Shown here one piece after another: positions 8,138 through 15,363 of a DNA stretch of 25,421 nucleotides. Made by a program: the position numbers and the translations under genes. The stretch covers positions 1 to 25,421 of the IMG/VR virus record IMGVR_UViG_3300028025_002715. One strand, written 5' to 3'. Positions within the stretch are counted from its first letter, which is position 1. The number at the start of each line of letters is the position of its first letter. Source of the stretch: a virus. The notes under the pieces are model-generated. The model was not told the origin of the DNA, ran no database searches, and saw nothing but the letters and a program-made list of their open reading frames with translations.

Positions 8138-8826
8138 TGATTACGACTGCGCTTCACTTCTCTGGTGGTAAAGATAGCTTGGCCTGCCTGTATATGTATC
8201 GCCATCGCTGGAAGGATATGTATGTCATCTGGGTCAATACAGGCTCTCTCTACCCCGAGATGCAGGCGTATATGGACAGGTGGAAGGCGATCCTTCCGCA
8301 CTTCATTGAAGTTAAGACAGACCAGCCAAAGCAGGTAGTTGAGAATGGCTGGCCTGTTGACGTTCTGCCAGTAAACAGCATGCCTCTTGGTCGTGTTATT
8401 TCTGGCAACGATGGGCCTCTGATGCAGCCGTATACAAGTTGCTGCGCGACGAACATTTGGTTCCCACTGCATGAGGCCACGCTCAAGTTGGGTGTGACTG
8501 AGGTGATTAAGGGGCAGAGGGTTGAAGATGGGTTCAAATCTCTTGCTCGCAATGGAACCAAGTTTCAGGGCTTAACCTACATTATGCCCATTGAGGACTG
8601 GACCACTGACGAAGTGTTCTCGTACCTGAATATGATGGAAGTCGAGCTTCCTCCGGGGTATAATGATGGTGAGAAGACTGGCCGCGATTGCTGGGATTGC
8701 ACTGCGTTCTTGGGCGACAACCAGCGCAGAATTGCCAACCTGCCTGAAGATCGAAAGAATGAGATCAAGCGCCGTCTTGGGATTATAAAGAAGTCCATAG
8801 ACGATCAGTGGAATTGGGTGGATTGA
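8137..8826 (+). CDS. PP-loop [4Fe-4S] PAPS/APS-reductase-like protein (CysH superfamily)
   Basis: A 229-residue adenine-nucleotide alpha-hydrolase-fold protein. The PP-loop SGGKDS is at residues 9-14, so it should bind ATP or an adenylylated substrate. Cys102-Cys103 and Cys185-x-x-Cys188 form the CC...CxxC pattern that holds a [4Fe-4S] cluster in bacterial APS reductases and related enzymes. GQRVEDGFKSLAR (126-138) resembles the family's substrate loop. The C-terminal ECGxH catalytic cysteine motif of true reductases is absent, as the protein ends after a charged helix. A sulfate-assimilation role is therefore doubtful, and a sulfur-transfer or nucleotide-modification role (as for DndC-like relatives) is an alternative. 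It is embedded, by one-base overlaps on both sides, in the virion gene row, an unusual place for a metabolic enzyme. Confidence 0.82.
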   Translation: MITTALHFSGGKDSLACLYMYRHRWKDMYVIWVNTGSLYPEMQAYMDRWKAILPHFIEVKTDQPKQVVENGWPVDVLPVNSMPLGRVISGNDGPLMQPYTSCCATNIWFPLHEATLKLGVTEVIKGQRVEDGFKSLARNGTKFQGLTYIMPIEDWTTDEVFSYLNMMEVELPPGYNDGEKTGRDCWDCTAFLGDNQRRIANLPEDRKNEIKRRLGIIKKSIDDQWNWVD

Positions 8827-9635
8827 TGGTTGACTACAGGTCTCTTGAACAGAGGTATGGGCTGCCAGAAAACTATCTTGTCCCGACAAGGCAAGTAGAA
8901 AGCGCGGGCGGTCGCAATACTTTCAATCCTCTCTCTAGGGCTGCCGGAGACTTTCAGTTTATTCCGAAAACAGCTCGCGCCTATGGCCTAACGAACCCCT
9001 ATGATCCTGCTGCTTCAGCAGATGCCGCAGCTAGGTTGGCCCGTGACAATATGGCTGCGCTACGTCGGGCTGGCATAGAGATTACGCCTGAGAACCTTTA
9101 TCTTGCCCATCAGCAAGGCGCTTCGGGTGCTGCTAGGCTCTTGTCTGGCGGCAGCACTCCTGCACAGCAGATTGTTGGTCAGCGGGCGGTGGACTGGAAC
9201 TCGGGCAACGCTCAGATGACTGGACCACAGTTTGCTGACACAGTACGGGGTAAGTTCCTAAGCGCGGCTGGATCACCACAAGTGGCTGCTCCTGTAGCTC
9301 AAAGCCAAGCTCAAGTAGAGCCCGCCGCTCAACAACCGGCAGCACCTGTCTACGCCAACGACTTCACGACTATGGCTCGCAGGGCTGGCAACTTCTTGGC
9401 TCCTAGCCTTGTCGATGCACCAGTAGAGCTGACGCCAGAGCAGATTGCTGCGCAGCAGGCTGCGACGACCGCCAATGCTGAAACGTCCAAGCAGTACAAT
9501 GCTGCGGCTGCGGGGCTGCTCAATCTTGCCAGAATTTCGGCGCAGCCGGGGCAAGCACCAATGATGCCGATGCTCGCAAGCGAGCCGGTACGTGGTCAGT
9601 ATCGACCCATCCCAAGAACGAGAGGATTATTGTAA
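8826..9635 (+). CDS. Virion-associated lytic transglycosylase (SLT-like)
   Basis: The ATG at 8826 overlaps the preceding stop (TGATG) and gives 269 residues. A GTG further upstream lies inside the preceding gene and is less likely. The first 115 residues are a soluble-lytic-transglycosylase domain: LVPTRQVESAGG with Glu25 as the expected catalytic acid, then AAGDFQFIPKTARAYGL matching the family GxxQFxPxTAxxYG block, then YLAHQQGASGAARLL. The rest is Ala/Gln/Pro-rich and low in complexity with a short helical segment. Its place among ejection-type proteins suggests it travels in the virion and opens peptidoglycan at DNA entry, as T7 gp16 does with its N-terminal domain. It is distinct from the GH24 endolysin, which acts at lysis. 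The domain call is strong and virion location is inferred. Confidence 0.82.
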   Translation: MVDYRSLEQRYGLPENYLVPTRQVESAGGRNTFNPLSRAAGDFQFIPKTARAYGLTNPYDPAASADAAARLARDNMAALRRAGIEITPENLYLAHQQGASGAARLLSGGSTPAQQIVGQRAVDWNSGNAQMTGPQFADTVRGKFLSAAGSPQVAAPVAQSQAQVEPAAQQPAAPVYANDFTTMARRAGNFLAPSLVDAPVELTPEQIAAQQAATTANAETSKQYNAAAAGLLNLARISAQPGQAPMMPMLASEPVRGQYRPIPRTRGLL

Positions 9636-10189
9636 TGGCATCTTTGATGGACAGCATTATGAACCAGTACTATTCTGGATCGCCATTCAGCTCTGTGGGC
9701 GGAGTAGTCCCTCCTTCTGGTGCGCCTACGATGGGTATGTTCTCCCCGCAGCGTATGGGCTCCAATATGCCTGATCGCACTTTAGGGAGCCAGCCCACAC
9801 TACAGCAAGGGCCATTTGGCGCGCTTCCGCCATTCACTCCAATGCCACAGGGCGGAGCCGGTCTAGCGCAAGCTGGTGCCGACATGGTTATGCGGCGGAA
9901 CGCAGCAGATGTTGGACTCCCTACATCAAACATCCCCACGACTCCGCCGCGCCCTAGAGACCTGCCCGGTCGCACGCCCGGATTTTTGGATCAGATTTTG
10001 TCTGGTCCGAGCTACCAGTCGAACAATATGCCTGTTGATGTTCGCGCTCAGGGTCCGTCTATGCCGGGTCAGGAGATGCCTATCCAGTCCATCAACTATG
10101 GCGACCCGAATAGCGCTGCCGACTTCTTTCGCGCAGACCAGCTTGCAATGCAGAACCCCAACATCCCCGGCTTTCTGGGAGGATACTAA
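9635..10189 (+). CDS. Pro/Gly/Met-rich low-complexity phage protein
   Basis: A 184-residue protein with start overlapping the previous stop (TAATG). It is rich in Pro, Gly, Met, Ser and Gln (PPFTPMPQGGAG, RPRDLPGRTPGF), with few charged residues and probably little stable fold apart from a short helical end (SAADFFRADQLAMQNP). There is no signal peptide, membrane helix or catalytic motif. It sits between the transglycosylase and a larger ejection-type protein in an unbroken row, so it is probably a minor internal virion component or a linker for packing the ejection proteins. I do not recognise a family. Its reality is supported by coupling and by codon use like that of its neighbours. Confidence 0.58.
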   Translation: MASLMDSIMNQYYSGSPFSSVGGVVPPSGAPTMGMFSPQRMGSNMPDRTLGSQPTLQQGPFGALPPFTPMPQGGAGLAQAGADMVMRRNAADVGLPTSNIPTTPPRPRDLPGRTPGFLDQILSGPSYQSNNMPVDVRAQGPSMPGQEMPIQSINYGDPNSAADFFRADQLAMQNPNIPGFLGGY

Positions 10190-10191
10190 CG

Positions 10192-11490
10192 ATGGCTGAA
10201 GGTTTTTTGGGCGGTCTTAGCGACTTTGCCGGAGGCGTAGGCGACTTCTTCACGGGCGGTGGTGTTTACGGCGACCCGAAGAACATTAACCAGCGCTACG
10301 GTGTGCCGGAGGCCGATGTACGTCAGGCTGGACTTGGGGCGTTGGGGAATGTTGGTGCGCTGCTTCTTGCTGCCGGGCAGTCTCCAGATCGGGGCCAACG
10401 GGCGCAGTTCTTGGGGCAACTTGGTGGTGCCGTAAGCGGTATGAACACCGACATCTACAAGTCCTCGCAGGCCCGTCTGATGAACGCGCAGCAGCAGCAG
10501 GCCCGTCAGGAGATGGAAGAGCTTTCTGCAATTGACCAGCGCCGCAAGTCTGACCCGACTGGCCTTGCAAGAGAAATGAACCTTCCTGAGCAGGCTATCC
10601 GCGCTCTTCCTGCTAAAGATTTGCGCGAGCTTGCGAAGAAGATCATCATTCAGCAAGCAACTGTTGATCCAGCCACTCGCGCCCTTCAAGCCGCATCCGC
10701 TGCTGTCCCTCCAATCGGTTCAGCCGCTCCCGGCGCATCTGCTGAGGCTGGAGTTACTGCTCCGCAGGCTGCTGCCCCGACAGGTATCGCCCCTCAAATT
10801 TCTCAATCTCTAATGTCGTCTCTATCTCCAGAGGCGCGCAGGACGGTTGAGGTTTACCAGAGGGCGCTTAATGATCCTGCTATTCAGAGCAATCCTTCAA
10901 AAGTGAAAGAGCTTTTGGAAAACATTGATCGCTTGGTGCCCGGCGCGAAGGAGGCCTCGGCAGCAAAAGGCAAGGCGCTCGGCGCACAAGAGGCGGCTGC
11001 GCCTTTGGCTTACTCTCAGGCTGGAGAGATGATTAAGCTCATTGATGCCACAGCTACTCACCCCGGTCGCGAGATGGGTACTGGCGTTTCTGCGTTCATG
11101 TCAAATCTTCCGGGTGCTGCCAGCATGGGAGCTCGCGACTTCAGAAACTACGTAAATCAGCTACAGGGCAAGACCTTCTTGGAGGCATACGAAACCCTAA
11201 AAGGCACAGGTCAGATCACCGAAGTTGAAGGCGCAAAGGCAACGCAAGCCATCAGCCGCATTGGTGATCCGTATGTTGAGGAGAAGGACTACCTCAAGGC
11301 TCTCAAAGACCTCAGAGACGTGGTTGAGAACACGAGAGAGCGGCTATCTGGAAAGCTTGGCACAAAGTATGAGGCGTCTCAGGTGCCCGATGTTTATAAG
11401 ACCTTGGGCGGCTCTTCGTCTACGTCGCCTACGCAGCCGACAACCCGCGTTCGTAGGTTTAACCCTGCAACTGGAAAGATCGAGGACTAA
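10192..11490 (+). CDS. Internal virion / ejection protein, medium size
   Basis: A 432-residue protein starting two bases after the preceding stop, with GGGAGGA at 10177-10183 as ribosome site. A Gly/Phe-rich N-terminus (FLGGLSDFAGGVGDFFTGGG) is followed by a Gln-rich helix (RLMNAQQQQARQEMEELSAI), an Ala/Pro-rich linker around residues 165-205, and a helical C-terminal domain. The segment FLEAYETLKGTGQITEVEGA then AISRIGDPYVEEKDYLKALKDL is a motif I associate with podoviral DNA-ejection proteins. It most likely assembles inside the capsid and leaves with the genome to form part of the periplasmic channel. It has no catalytic signature. A ribosome site overlapping its 3' end serves the next, larger ejection-type gene. 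Confidence 0.65.
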   Translation: MAEGFLGGLSDFAGGVGDFFTGGGVYGDPKNINQRYGVPEADVRQAGLGALGNVGALLLAAGQSPDRGQRAQFLGQLGGAVSGMNTDIYKSSQARLMNAQQQQARQEMEELSAIDQRRKSDPTGLAREMNLPEQAIRALPAKDLRELAKKIIIQQATVDPATRALQAASAAVPPIGSAAPGASAEAGVTAPQAAAPTGIAPQISQSLMSSLSPEARRTVEVYQRALNDPAIQSNPSKVKELLENIDRLVPGAKEASAAKGKALGAQEAAAPLAYSQAGEMIKLIDATATHPGREMGTGVSAFMSNLPGAASMGARDFRNYVNQLQGKTFLEAYETLKGTGQITEVEGAKATQAISRIGDPYVEEKDYLKALKDLRDVVENTRERLSGKLGTKYEASQVPDVYKTLGGSSSTSPTQPTTRVRRFNPATGKIED

Positions 11491-11492
11491 GA

Positions 11493-13109
11493 ATGGCTCA
11501 AAGAATTGACGTTCCGGGTCAGGGCATTATCGAGTTTCCAGATGGAATGTCTGACGACCAAATCTCTGCGGCTATCGTTGGTCTAGGTGGACCAAGGCAA
11601 GACCAAACTCTAGGGCAGGCTCTTGGCCGCGCTTACGAGAACTTGGGGCCAAGCGCTGTTGAGTTTGGAAAGAACGTCATTCAGCCGTTTATTGCTCCTG
11701 TCGAAACTGCTCAAGCTCTTGGGCAGATCGGAAGGGGGCTATACTCTAAAGCTCAAGGCGCAATTGGTGTTCAACAAGACCCTGCGCAAAAAGCTATGGC
11801 AGAGGCCGCAGCAAATGCTGTCGGAGAGATGTATGCAAAGCGCTACGGCTCTGGGGCGCAAGCTATGGAGACTTTGGCTACTGACCCAATAGGGCTGTTG
11901 TCGGATGCTGCGTCTGTTCTTACCCTTGGTGGTGGTGCGGCTGCTAGGGCTCCGGGTGTTGTTGGTCAGGTAGCCCGTGGAGCGCAAACTGTTGGGACCG
12001 CAATAGACCCGCTGTCTCTTGCTGCCAAGCCTGTCGCTGCTGCTGGCAGATACATTGCGGAGCCGATCCTTGCTAACACGTTTGCTGCGACAACAGGCGC
12101 GGGCGCTGAGGCAATTAGGGCTTCCGGTCGTGCCGGAGTAGAGGGAAGTCCCGAGTTCCTTGCTGCGATGCGTGGAGCTTCTGCCCCAGAAGAGGCTGTC
12201 GCGCTGGCGCGCAGTGCGCTAGACAAAATGAAGGCTGAGCGCTCTGCTGAATACACAAGCGGAATGGTCCCAATTAAGTCGGATGTTAGCGTTATCAATC
12301 AGGCTCCAATCCTCAAATCGCTTGATGATACGAAGAGCGTATTTACTAAGGACGGCTTTGTTCGCAACAAAGAAGCCGCCGGTGTGTGGGATTCCATCTC
12401 TACGACCATTGATGACTTTAGGAATAATCCCGCCATCAGAGGGACGCCTGATGACCTAGACTCACTAAAGCAGGCGATTGGAGAGATACGGTCCGGTACT
12501 CGCCAAGGATCGCAATCTCGCGTCGTCGCGGATCGGGTCTACAATTCAATCAAGGATCAGATTGTTAAGCAGGCTCCTGCATACGAAAAAACAATGCGTG
12601 ATTACGCTAATGCGTCTAAGCAGCTTAGCGACATCTCGCGCACATTTTCTCTTGGCGAAAAGTCTGCGCCCGACACTGCGCTCCGCAAGTTGCAGTCAAT
12701 CATGCGAAACAACGTCAGCACCAACTACGGGGCAAGAACACGACTTGCTGATGTTCTGGCACGATATGAGCCAGCGCTTCCGGGGATGATCGCCGGTCAG
12801 GCTATGAGTTCCGCCCTGCCTCGTGGCCTAAGCAGAGCTGGAGCTACCCTGCAAGGCGGAGCTGCTGCGCTTCTGGGTGCCGGTGGAGCCGTATCTCCGG
12901 GGGCGCTGCTCGCAATTGGTCCGATCCTAGCTGCATCTTCCCCCCGTCTCGTGGGCGAGGCTCTGTACGCTGGAGGCAGGGCTCGCGGCCTTCTCGGCCA
13001 AGCTGGCGTAACACCTGCGAATATTCGCAGGGCCGGTCAAGCTGGTTTCCAAGTTGGACGGGCAGAAGAAGAGTACGCCCGTCGCATAGGTGGTCTCCTC
13101 GGACAATAA
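11493..13109 (+). CDS. Large internal virion / DNA-ejection protein
   Basis: A 538-residue protein, last gene of the late row, with GAGG about eight bases before ATG 11493. The N-terminus (IDVPGQGIIEFPDGMSDDQI) is a small domain repeatedly seen at the start of large phage internal proteins. Long Ala-rich helices follow, including hydrophobic segments at about 125-150 (LATDPIGLLSDAASVLTLGG) and at about 448-478 (GGAAALLGAGGAVSPGALLA) that could insert into the host membrane. The central part (250-400) is charged and helical. It resembles in layout the large ejection proteins of T7- and P22-like phages but is shorter than T7 gp16. No peptidoglycanase motif is present, consistent with that activity being carried by the separate gene at 8826. 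No clear terminator follows its stop. Confidence 0.65.
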   Translation: MAQRIDVPGQGIIEFPDGMSDDQISAAIVGLGGPRQDQTLGQALGRAYENLGPSAVEFGKNVIQPFIAPVETAQALGQIGRGLYSKAQGAIGVQQDPAQKAMAEAAANAVGEMYAKRYGSGAQAMETLATDPIGLLSDAASVLTLGGGAAARAPGVVGQVARGAQTVGTAIDPLSLAAKPVAAAGRYIAEPILANTFAATTGAGAEAIRASGRAGVEGSPEFLAAMRGASAPEEAVALARSALDKMKAERSAEYTSGMVPIKSDVSVINQAPILKSLDDTKSVFTKDGFVRNKEAAGVWDSISTTIDDFRNNPAIRGTPDDLDSLKQAIGEIRSGTRQGSQSRVVADRVYNSIKDQIVKQAPAYEKTMRDYANASKQLSDISRTFSLGEKSAPDTALRKLQSIMRNNVSTNYGARTRLADVLARYEPALPGMIAGQAMSSALPRGLSRAGATLQGGAAALLGAGGAVSPGALLAIGPILAASSPRLVGEALYAGGRARGLLGQAGVTPANIRRAGQAGFQVGRAEEEYARRIGGLLGQ

Positions 13110-13136
13110 AAAATCAACATACTCCCAAAATAATTG

Positions 13137-13166
13137 TTGACTCCCCCGTGATCTGGCAACTATGGT
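13137..13166 (+). promoter_or_regulatory. Sigma70-like promoter for the accessory gene block
   Basis: TTGACT at 13137-13142 and TATGGT at 13161-13166 are separated by 18 bases. The -35 matches the consensus in five of six positions and the -10 in four. It lies in the only sizeable non-coding gap between the late genes and the small-gene block, so transcription of that block probably begins near 13173, about 22 bases before the first start codon. The -10 sits on the loop of the hairpin at 13141-13188. Confidence 0.5.
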
Positions 13167-13188
13167 TGTCAAGTGGATCGCGGGGGAG
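13141..13188 (+). promoter_or_regulatory. Long hairpin enclosing the ribosome-binding site of the 13195 gene
   Basis: Arms 13141-13153 and 13176-13188 pair over 13 positions (one G-U), and the inner arms 13154-13160 and 13165-13171 pair over seven more (one G-U). The hairpin is closed by the four-base loop TATG, with a four-base bulge at 13172-13175. The 3' arm contains GGGGGAG, the ribosome site for ATG 13195. No T-tract follows, so it does not look like an intrinsic terminator. A transcript reading in from the late genes would fold and hide the ribosome site, whereas one starting at about 13173 would lack the 5' arm. Confidence 0.6.
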
Positions 13189-13194
13189 GAAAGC

Positions 13195-13296
13195 ATGGAA
13201 CCAATAACAATCGCTTTGATGGTGTTTTTCGTAGCGCCAATTGTGTTTCTTGTCCTTGTCTCCCTCCTTGCGATTTTCAAAGGAGAGGGAAAATGA
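13195..13296 (+). CDS. Tiny single-helix membrane protein
   Basis: A 33-residue peptide, first gene after the promoter, with the very strong ribosome site GGGGGAGGA (13182-13190). After MEPI it is almost entirely hydrophobic (TIALMVFFVAPIVFLVLVSL) and ends in FKGEGK, so it should be one membrane-spanning helix with the basic end in the cytoplasm. The stop overlaps the next start (ATGA). Small early membrane peptides in phages often act as inhibitors or superinfection factors, but nothing here points to a specific target. The reading frame is short, yet the ribosome site, the coupling and the composition argue that it is real. Confidence 0.6.
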   Translation: MEPITIALMVFFVAPIVFLVLVSLLAIFKGEGK

Positions 13297-13493
13297 ACCC
13301 AATAGACCTTATCAAGAATGACGACGGAACTTATACGCTTGAGTATTTCCGTCGCGTAATCGGATACATCAATCAATCATATCTCGAAGGAACATCCAGC
13401 CCGATATTTCGCGCTGTATCTACAGTTGGCGGCATCGCTTATGCACCAACTCTTGATGACGCTAAGAAGAGCTTGCTGGAGATGTCGCAATGA
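13293..13493 (+). CDS. Small unknown phage protein
   Basis: A 66-residue protein from ATG 13293, overlapping the preceding stop by four bases, with AGGAGAGG (13281-13288) as ribosome site. A longer version beginning upstream at 13173 would cover the hairpin and the tiny membrane gene and is rejected. It contains a beta-hairpin-like start (DLIKNDDGTYTLEYFRRVIG), a short variable middle and a helical end (TLDDAKKSLLEMSQ). It is soluble, with no cysteine or known motif. It lies at the head of a chain of coupled small genes, so it is probably made early. No family is recognised. Confidence 0.6.
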   Translation: MNPIDLIKNDDGTYTLEYFRRVIGYINQSYLEGTSSPIFRAVSTVGGIAYAPTLDDAKKSLLEMSQ

Positions 13494-13762
13494 ACGATGT
13501 CGATCCACTAGCTGTTGGGTTGCGCGGATTTAGGGTTAGAGAGCTGATCCTTCCAATCCTTCAGAGGAGCGCCATTCCTTGGGAGATCATCAGTGGCCCC
13601 AGAAAGATGGCGCACATCGTGTCGGTTCGGCATGAGGTCTACTACACGCTTAAGAGGGCCGGGTACTCGAACGTAAAGGCCGGAGAAATCTGCAACAGAG
13701 ATCCGACCACGATAATCAATGGAGCCAGACGGCATAAGGAGAAGTGCAGTGAAGGATGTTGA
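13490..13762 (+). CDS. DnaA domain IV-like DNA-binding protein
   Basis: A 90-residue protein coupled to the previous gene by ATGA. Residues 44-82 follow the C-terminal DNA-binding domain of the replication initiator DnaA: VRHEVYYTLKRAGYS corresponds to the first helix pair (in DnaA, RQxAMYLxRxxTxxS). It is followed by the turn and the signature NRDPTTIINGARRH (69-82), where DnaA has GRDHTTVxxAxxxI. The usual His of RDHTT is Pro here. No AAA+ ATPase domain is present, so it could bind DnaA boxes but not melt an origin. It may compete with or recruit host DnaA, or act as a regulator. A perfect DnaA box lies at 17542. The domain match is by eye and should be read as a family resemblance. Confidence 0.68.
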   Translation: MNDVDPLAVGLRGFRVRELILPILQRSAIPWEIISGPRKMAHIVSVRHEVYYTLKRAGYSNVKAGEICNRDPTTIINGARRHKEKCSEGC

Positions 13763-14027
13763 TAATACGCTCGACACACGGGAGCAGGAATACGGCTCTT
13801 ACGAAACGCTGTCTGAGCTTCTGGAGACGATTGTCGATGCGTACAAGTGTTCAAACAATTACTGGAAGCTTGCCCCATACCAGAGAGTATCCCTCTACAT
13901 GGATGCAATGAAGACGGCGAGGATACTTAACGGAAACCCTAATAACATCGACTCGTGGCATGACAAGGCTGGATATGCTGAGCTGGTTGTAAAGCAACTT
14001 AAAAAGGAAATTGAAAATGACAAATAA
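13749..14027 (+). CDS. DUF6378-like small phage protein
   Basis: A 92-residue protein. The chosen start is GTG 13749, because AAGGAG (13736-13741) lies seven bases upstream; it overlaps the preceding gene by 14 bases in another frame. The sequence has REQEYGSYETLSELLETIVD, then YQRVSLYMDAMKTARIL, then a C-terminal DSWHDKAGYAEL. This R..YG ... K.aR ... DsW.D.aGY arrangement is typical of a widespread family of small phage proteins that I believe corresponds to DUF6378, related in layout to all-alpha nucleotide pyrophosphohydrolases. The metal-binding ExxE of MazG-type enzymes is not clear. Function is unknown, although a link to nucleotide metabolism is possible. The start could also be a downstream codon. 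Confidence 0.6.
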   Translation: MKDVDNTLDTREQEYGSYETLSELLETIVDAYKCSNNYWKLAPYQRVSLYMDAMKTARILNGNPNNIDSWHDKAGYAELVVKQLKKEIENDK

Positions 14028-14289
14028 TCAGATCAAGTCCATCGTCGAGCGCGTCGAGAGAATGGAAGAAGAGAAGCTGGCGATCACAACTGACATCAGC
14101 GAGATTTACAAAGAGGCTAAAGCCAACGGCTTCGACACGAAGATTATCAAGAAGATCGTGGCTATGCGCAAGAAGGACGCGAACAAGCTTGCTGAAGAGC
14201 AGGCGATTATGGATGTGTATATGGCCGCTCTTGGTATGCTTGCGGATACTCCGCTTGGTCAAGCAGCCATTGCACGAGGCATAGAATGA
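14017..14289 (+). CDS. GapR-like nucleoid protein (DUF2312)
   Basis: A 90-residue protein from ATG 14017, with AAGGAA seven bases upstream. It matches the GapR/DUF2312 family almost end to end: IERIERLEEEK is IVERVERMEEEK here. It continues with DISEIYKEAKANGFDTKIIKKIVAMRKKD and ends in the YMAALGM block (family: YlhALGM). GapR is an essential alphaproteobacterial protein that forms tetramers around over-twisted, AT-rich DNA ahead of replication forks and aids topoisomerase action. A phage copy could protect or organise phage DNA, or divert host GapR. It sits two genes from the DnaA-like gene and in the same coupled chain as GcrA-like genes. The family assignment is strong; the role is inferred. 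Confidence 0.88.
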   Translation: MTNNQIKSIVERVERMEEEKLAITTDISEIYKEAKANGFDTKIIKKIVAMRKKDANKLAEEQAIMDVYMAALGMLADTPLGQAAIARGIE

Positions 14290-14804
14290 GGGTCGCGGCT
14301 GCTGCTGCTGTTTTACTTGCGTCAGCGAGTTCTATGCAAGCATCAGAGCTGGCGTCTGAATACTTTGCCAAAGATAGGAGCATAAATCATGTTGAGGAGA
14401 AGCCTTCTAATTCCTCAAAAATTGCGTCCGGGCAAAAGGTTAAAGAAGCGATCACAAGGGAGGTTACGAAAAAGATCGGGGAGAAGTGGCTACCCGTGGC
14501 CTTTAATCAGGCTAAACGCGAGTCGAACTTCAACCACAAAGCGCTCGGTGTGCGACTTGGAAAGCGACACGGAGGACAGAGAGCAGTCGGTACTTTTCAG
14601 GTGCTTCCTTCAACTGCTGCTGGTCTCGGCTTTGATCGTCGGCGTCTTCTTGATCTAGAATATGGCGTCATGGTTGGAGTTGCTTACATGGATGCCTGCA
14701 TCAAGTCGGGCGTTACTAATGACAGTCAAATGAACAAGTGCTTCCTGTACGGAACGCATGGTTGGAGGGGAAAGAATGGAAAGCGAATTAAACGTAAAGC
14801 ATGA
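14286..14804 (+). CDS. Exported lytic transglycosylase-like protein
   Basis: A 172-residue protein coupled to the GapR gene by ATGA. Residues 1-19 form a Sec signal peptide (basic start, AAAAAVLLASASSM, cleavage likely after MQA), so the product should reach the periplasm. After a polar linker comes an SLT-type domain: FNQAKRESNFNHKALG with Glu79 as the expected catalytic acid, then AVGTFQVLPSTAAGLGFD (family GxxQxxPxTA), then YGVMVGVAYMDAC. It lacks the long N-terminal regions of host Slt enzymes. It is encoded among small regulatory genes rather than with the late lysis genes, so it may be made early, for instance for wall remodelling or exclusion of other phages. Catalytic domain and signal are clear; timing and purpose are inferred. 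Confidence 0.78.
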   Translation: MRVAAAAAVLLASASSMQASELASEYFAKDRSINHVEEKPSNSSKIASGQKVKEAITREVTKKIGEKWLPVAFNQAKRESNFNHKALGVRLGKRHGGQRAVGTFQVLPSTAAGLGFDRRRLLDLEYGVMVGVAYMDACIKSGVTNDSQMNKCFLYGTHGWRGKNGKRIKRKA

Positions 14805-15105
14805 GCTTCGAGATGTTCTGTCTTCTGGGCAGCTTCCGACTGTATCCGTTCCTCGCTCGCTACTTAGCGACATCTACCAGATGTTAGTAGCCAACGCGAT
14901 TGAGCGCGAGAAGTTGCAAAACCTTTTAGACATTGCTCGGGATGATCGCTATACAGAGCGCCGCCGACACTCGGAGATATGGGGTTTATTGATGAACGTC
15001 ATCAAGCCTCACGCCTGCGAATGTGAAGAGCAATGCGAAACAGCACCACACGATGCGTCGTATTGTGGGTGGGGTGCAAAGCAAGCCTTAGAGGGGAAGC
15101 TGTAA
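14776..15105 (+). CDS. Unknown phage protein with Cys-rich tail
   Basis: The start is ATG 14776, seven bases after GGAGGGGA, giving 109 residues; ATG 14758 is a weaker alternative. It overlaps the transglycosylase gene by 29 bases. The N-terminal two thirds are helical and charged (LSDIYQMLVANAIEREKLQNL), and the C-terminal part carries HACECEEQCETAPHDASYC, with four cysteines and two histidines that could bind zinc. The final CGWGAKQALEGKL adds another Cys. I do not recognise a family. Its stop overlaps the next start (TAATG). Confidence 0.55.
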   Translation: MESELNVKHELRDVLSSGQLPTVSVPRSLLSDIYQMLVANAIEREKLQNLLDIARDDRYTERRRHSEIWGLLMNVIKPHACECEEQCETAPHDASYCGWGAKQALEGKL

Positions 15106-15338
15106 TGACCGATGAAGATATAGCTGCCATCGTTGTCCAAAACAGAAAAATGTACCATCGCTTGAGGGAGGTCGAGCAAGAGCTTCGCAAGGTTCGTATC
15201 GCAATGAAAGACGCAGCCTTGGAAGCCGGAGACATATCTGAGTTTATATCCCAAGGCATGACCATGCGAGCAGCAACCTACGCCATAGCGCTTCAGAGAA
15301 AGCTGGATGTAGAAAGATCAGGCGGGCCGCTCGTCTAA
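15105..15338 (+). CDS. Small coiled-coil protein, unknown
   Basis: A 77-residue protein from ATG 15105, overlapping the preceding stop by one base. An earlier start at 15033 lies within the preceding gene and is not preferred. Residues 15-40 are a strong amphipathic helix (MYHRLREVEQELRKVRIAMK), probably a coiled coil. The rest is helical and polar, ending in a basic tail. It has no membrane segment, cysteine or catalytic motif. Neighbouring small genes encode regulatory or nucleotide-related functions, so it may be an adaptor or inhibitor, but this is a guess. No family is recognised. Confidence 0.55.
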   Translation: MTDEDIAAIVVQNRKMYHRLREVEQELRKVRIAMKDAALEAGDISEFISQGMTMRAATYAIALQRKLDVERSGGPLV

Positions 15339-15363
15339 ATAAAATCTTACAAAGGGGAATGTG

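Noticed and set aside
8137-8826. True sulfate-assimilation PAPS reductase
   Set aside because: The C-terminal ECGxH catalytic cysteine motif is missing, so only the superfamily is claimed.
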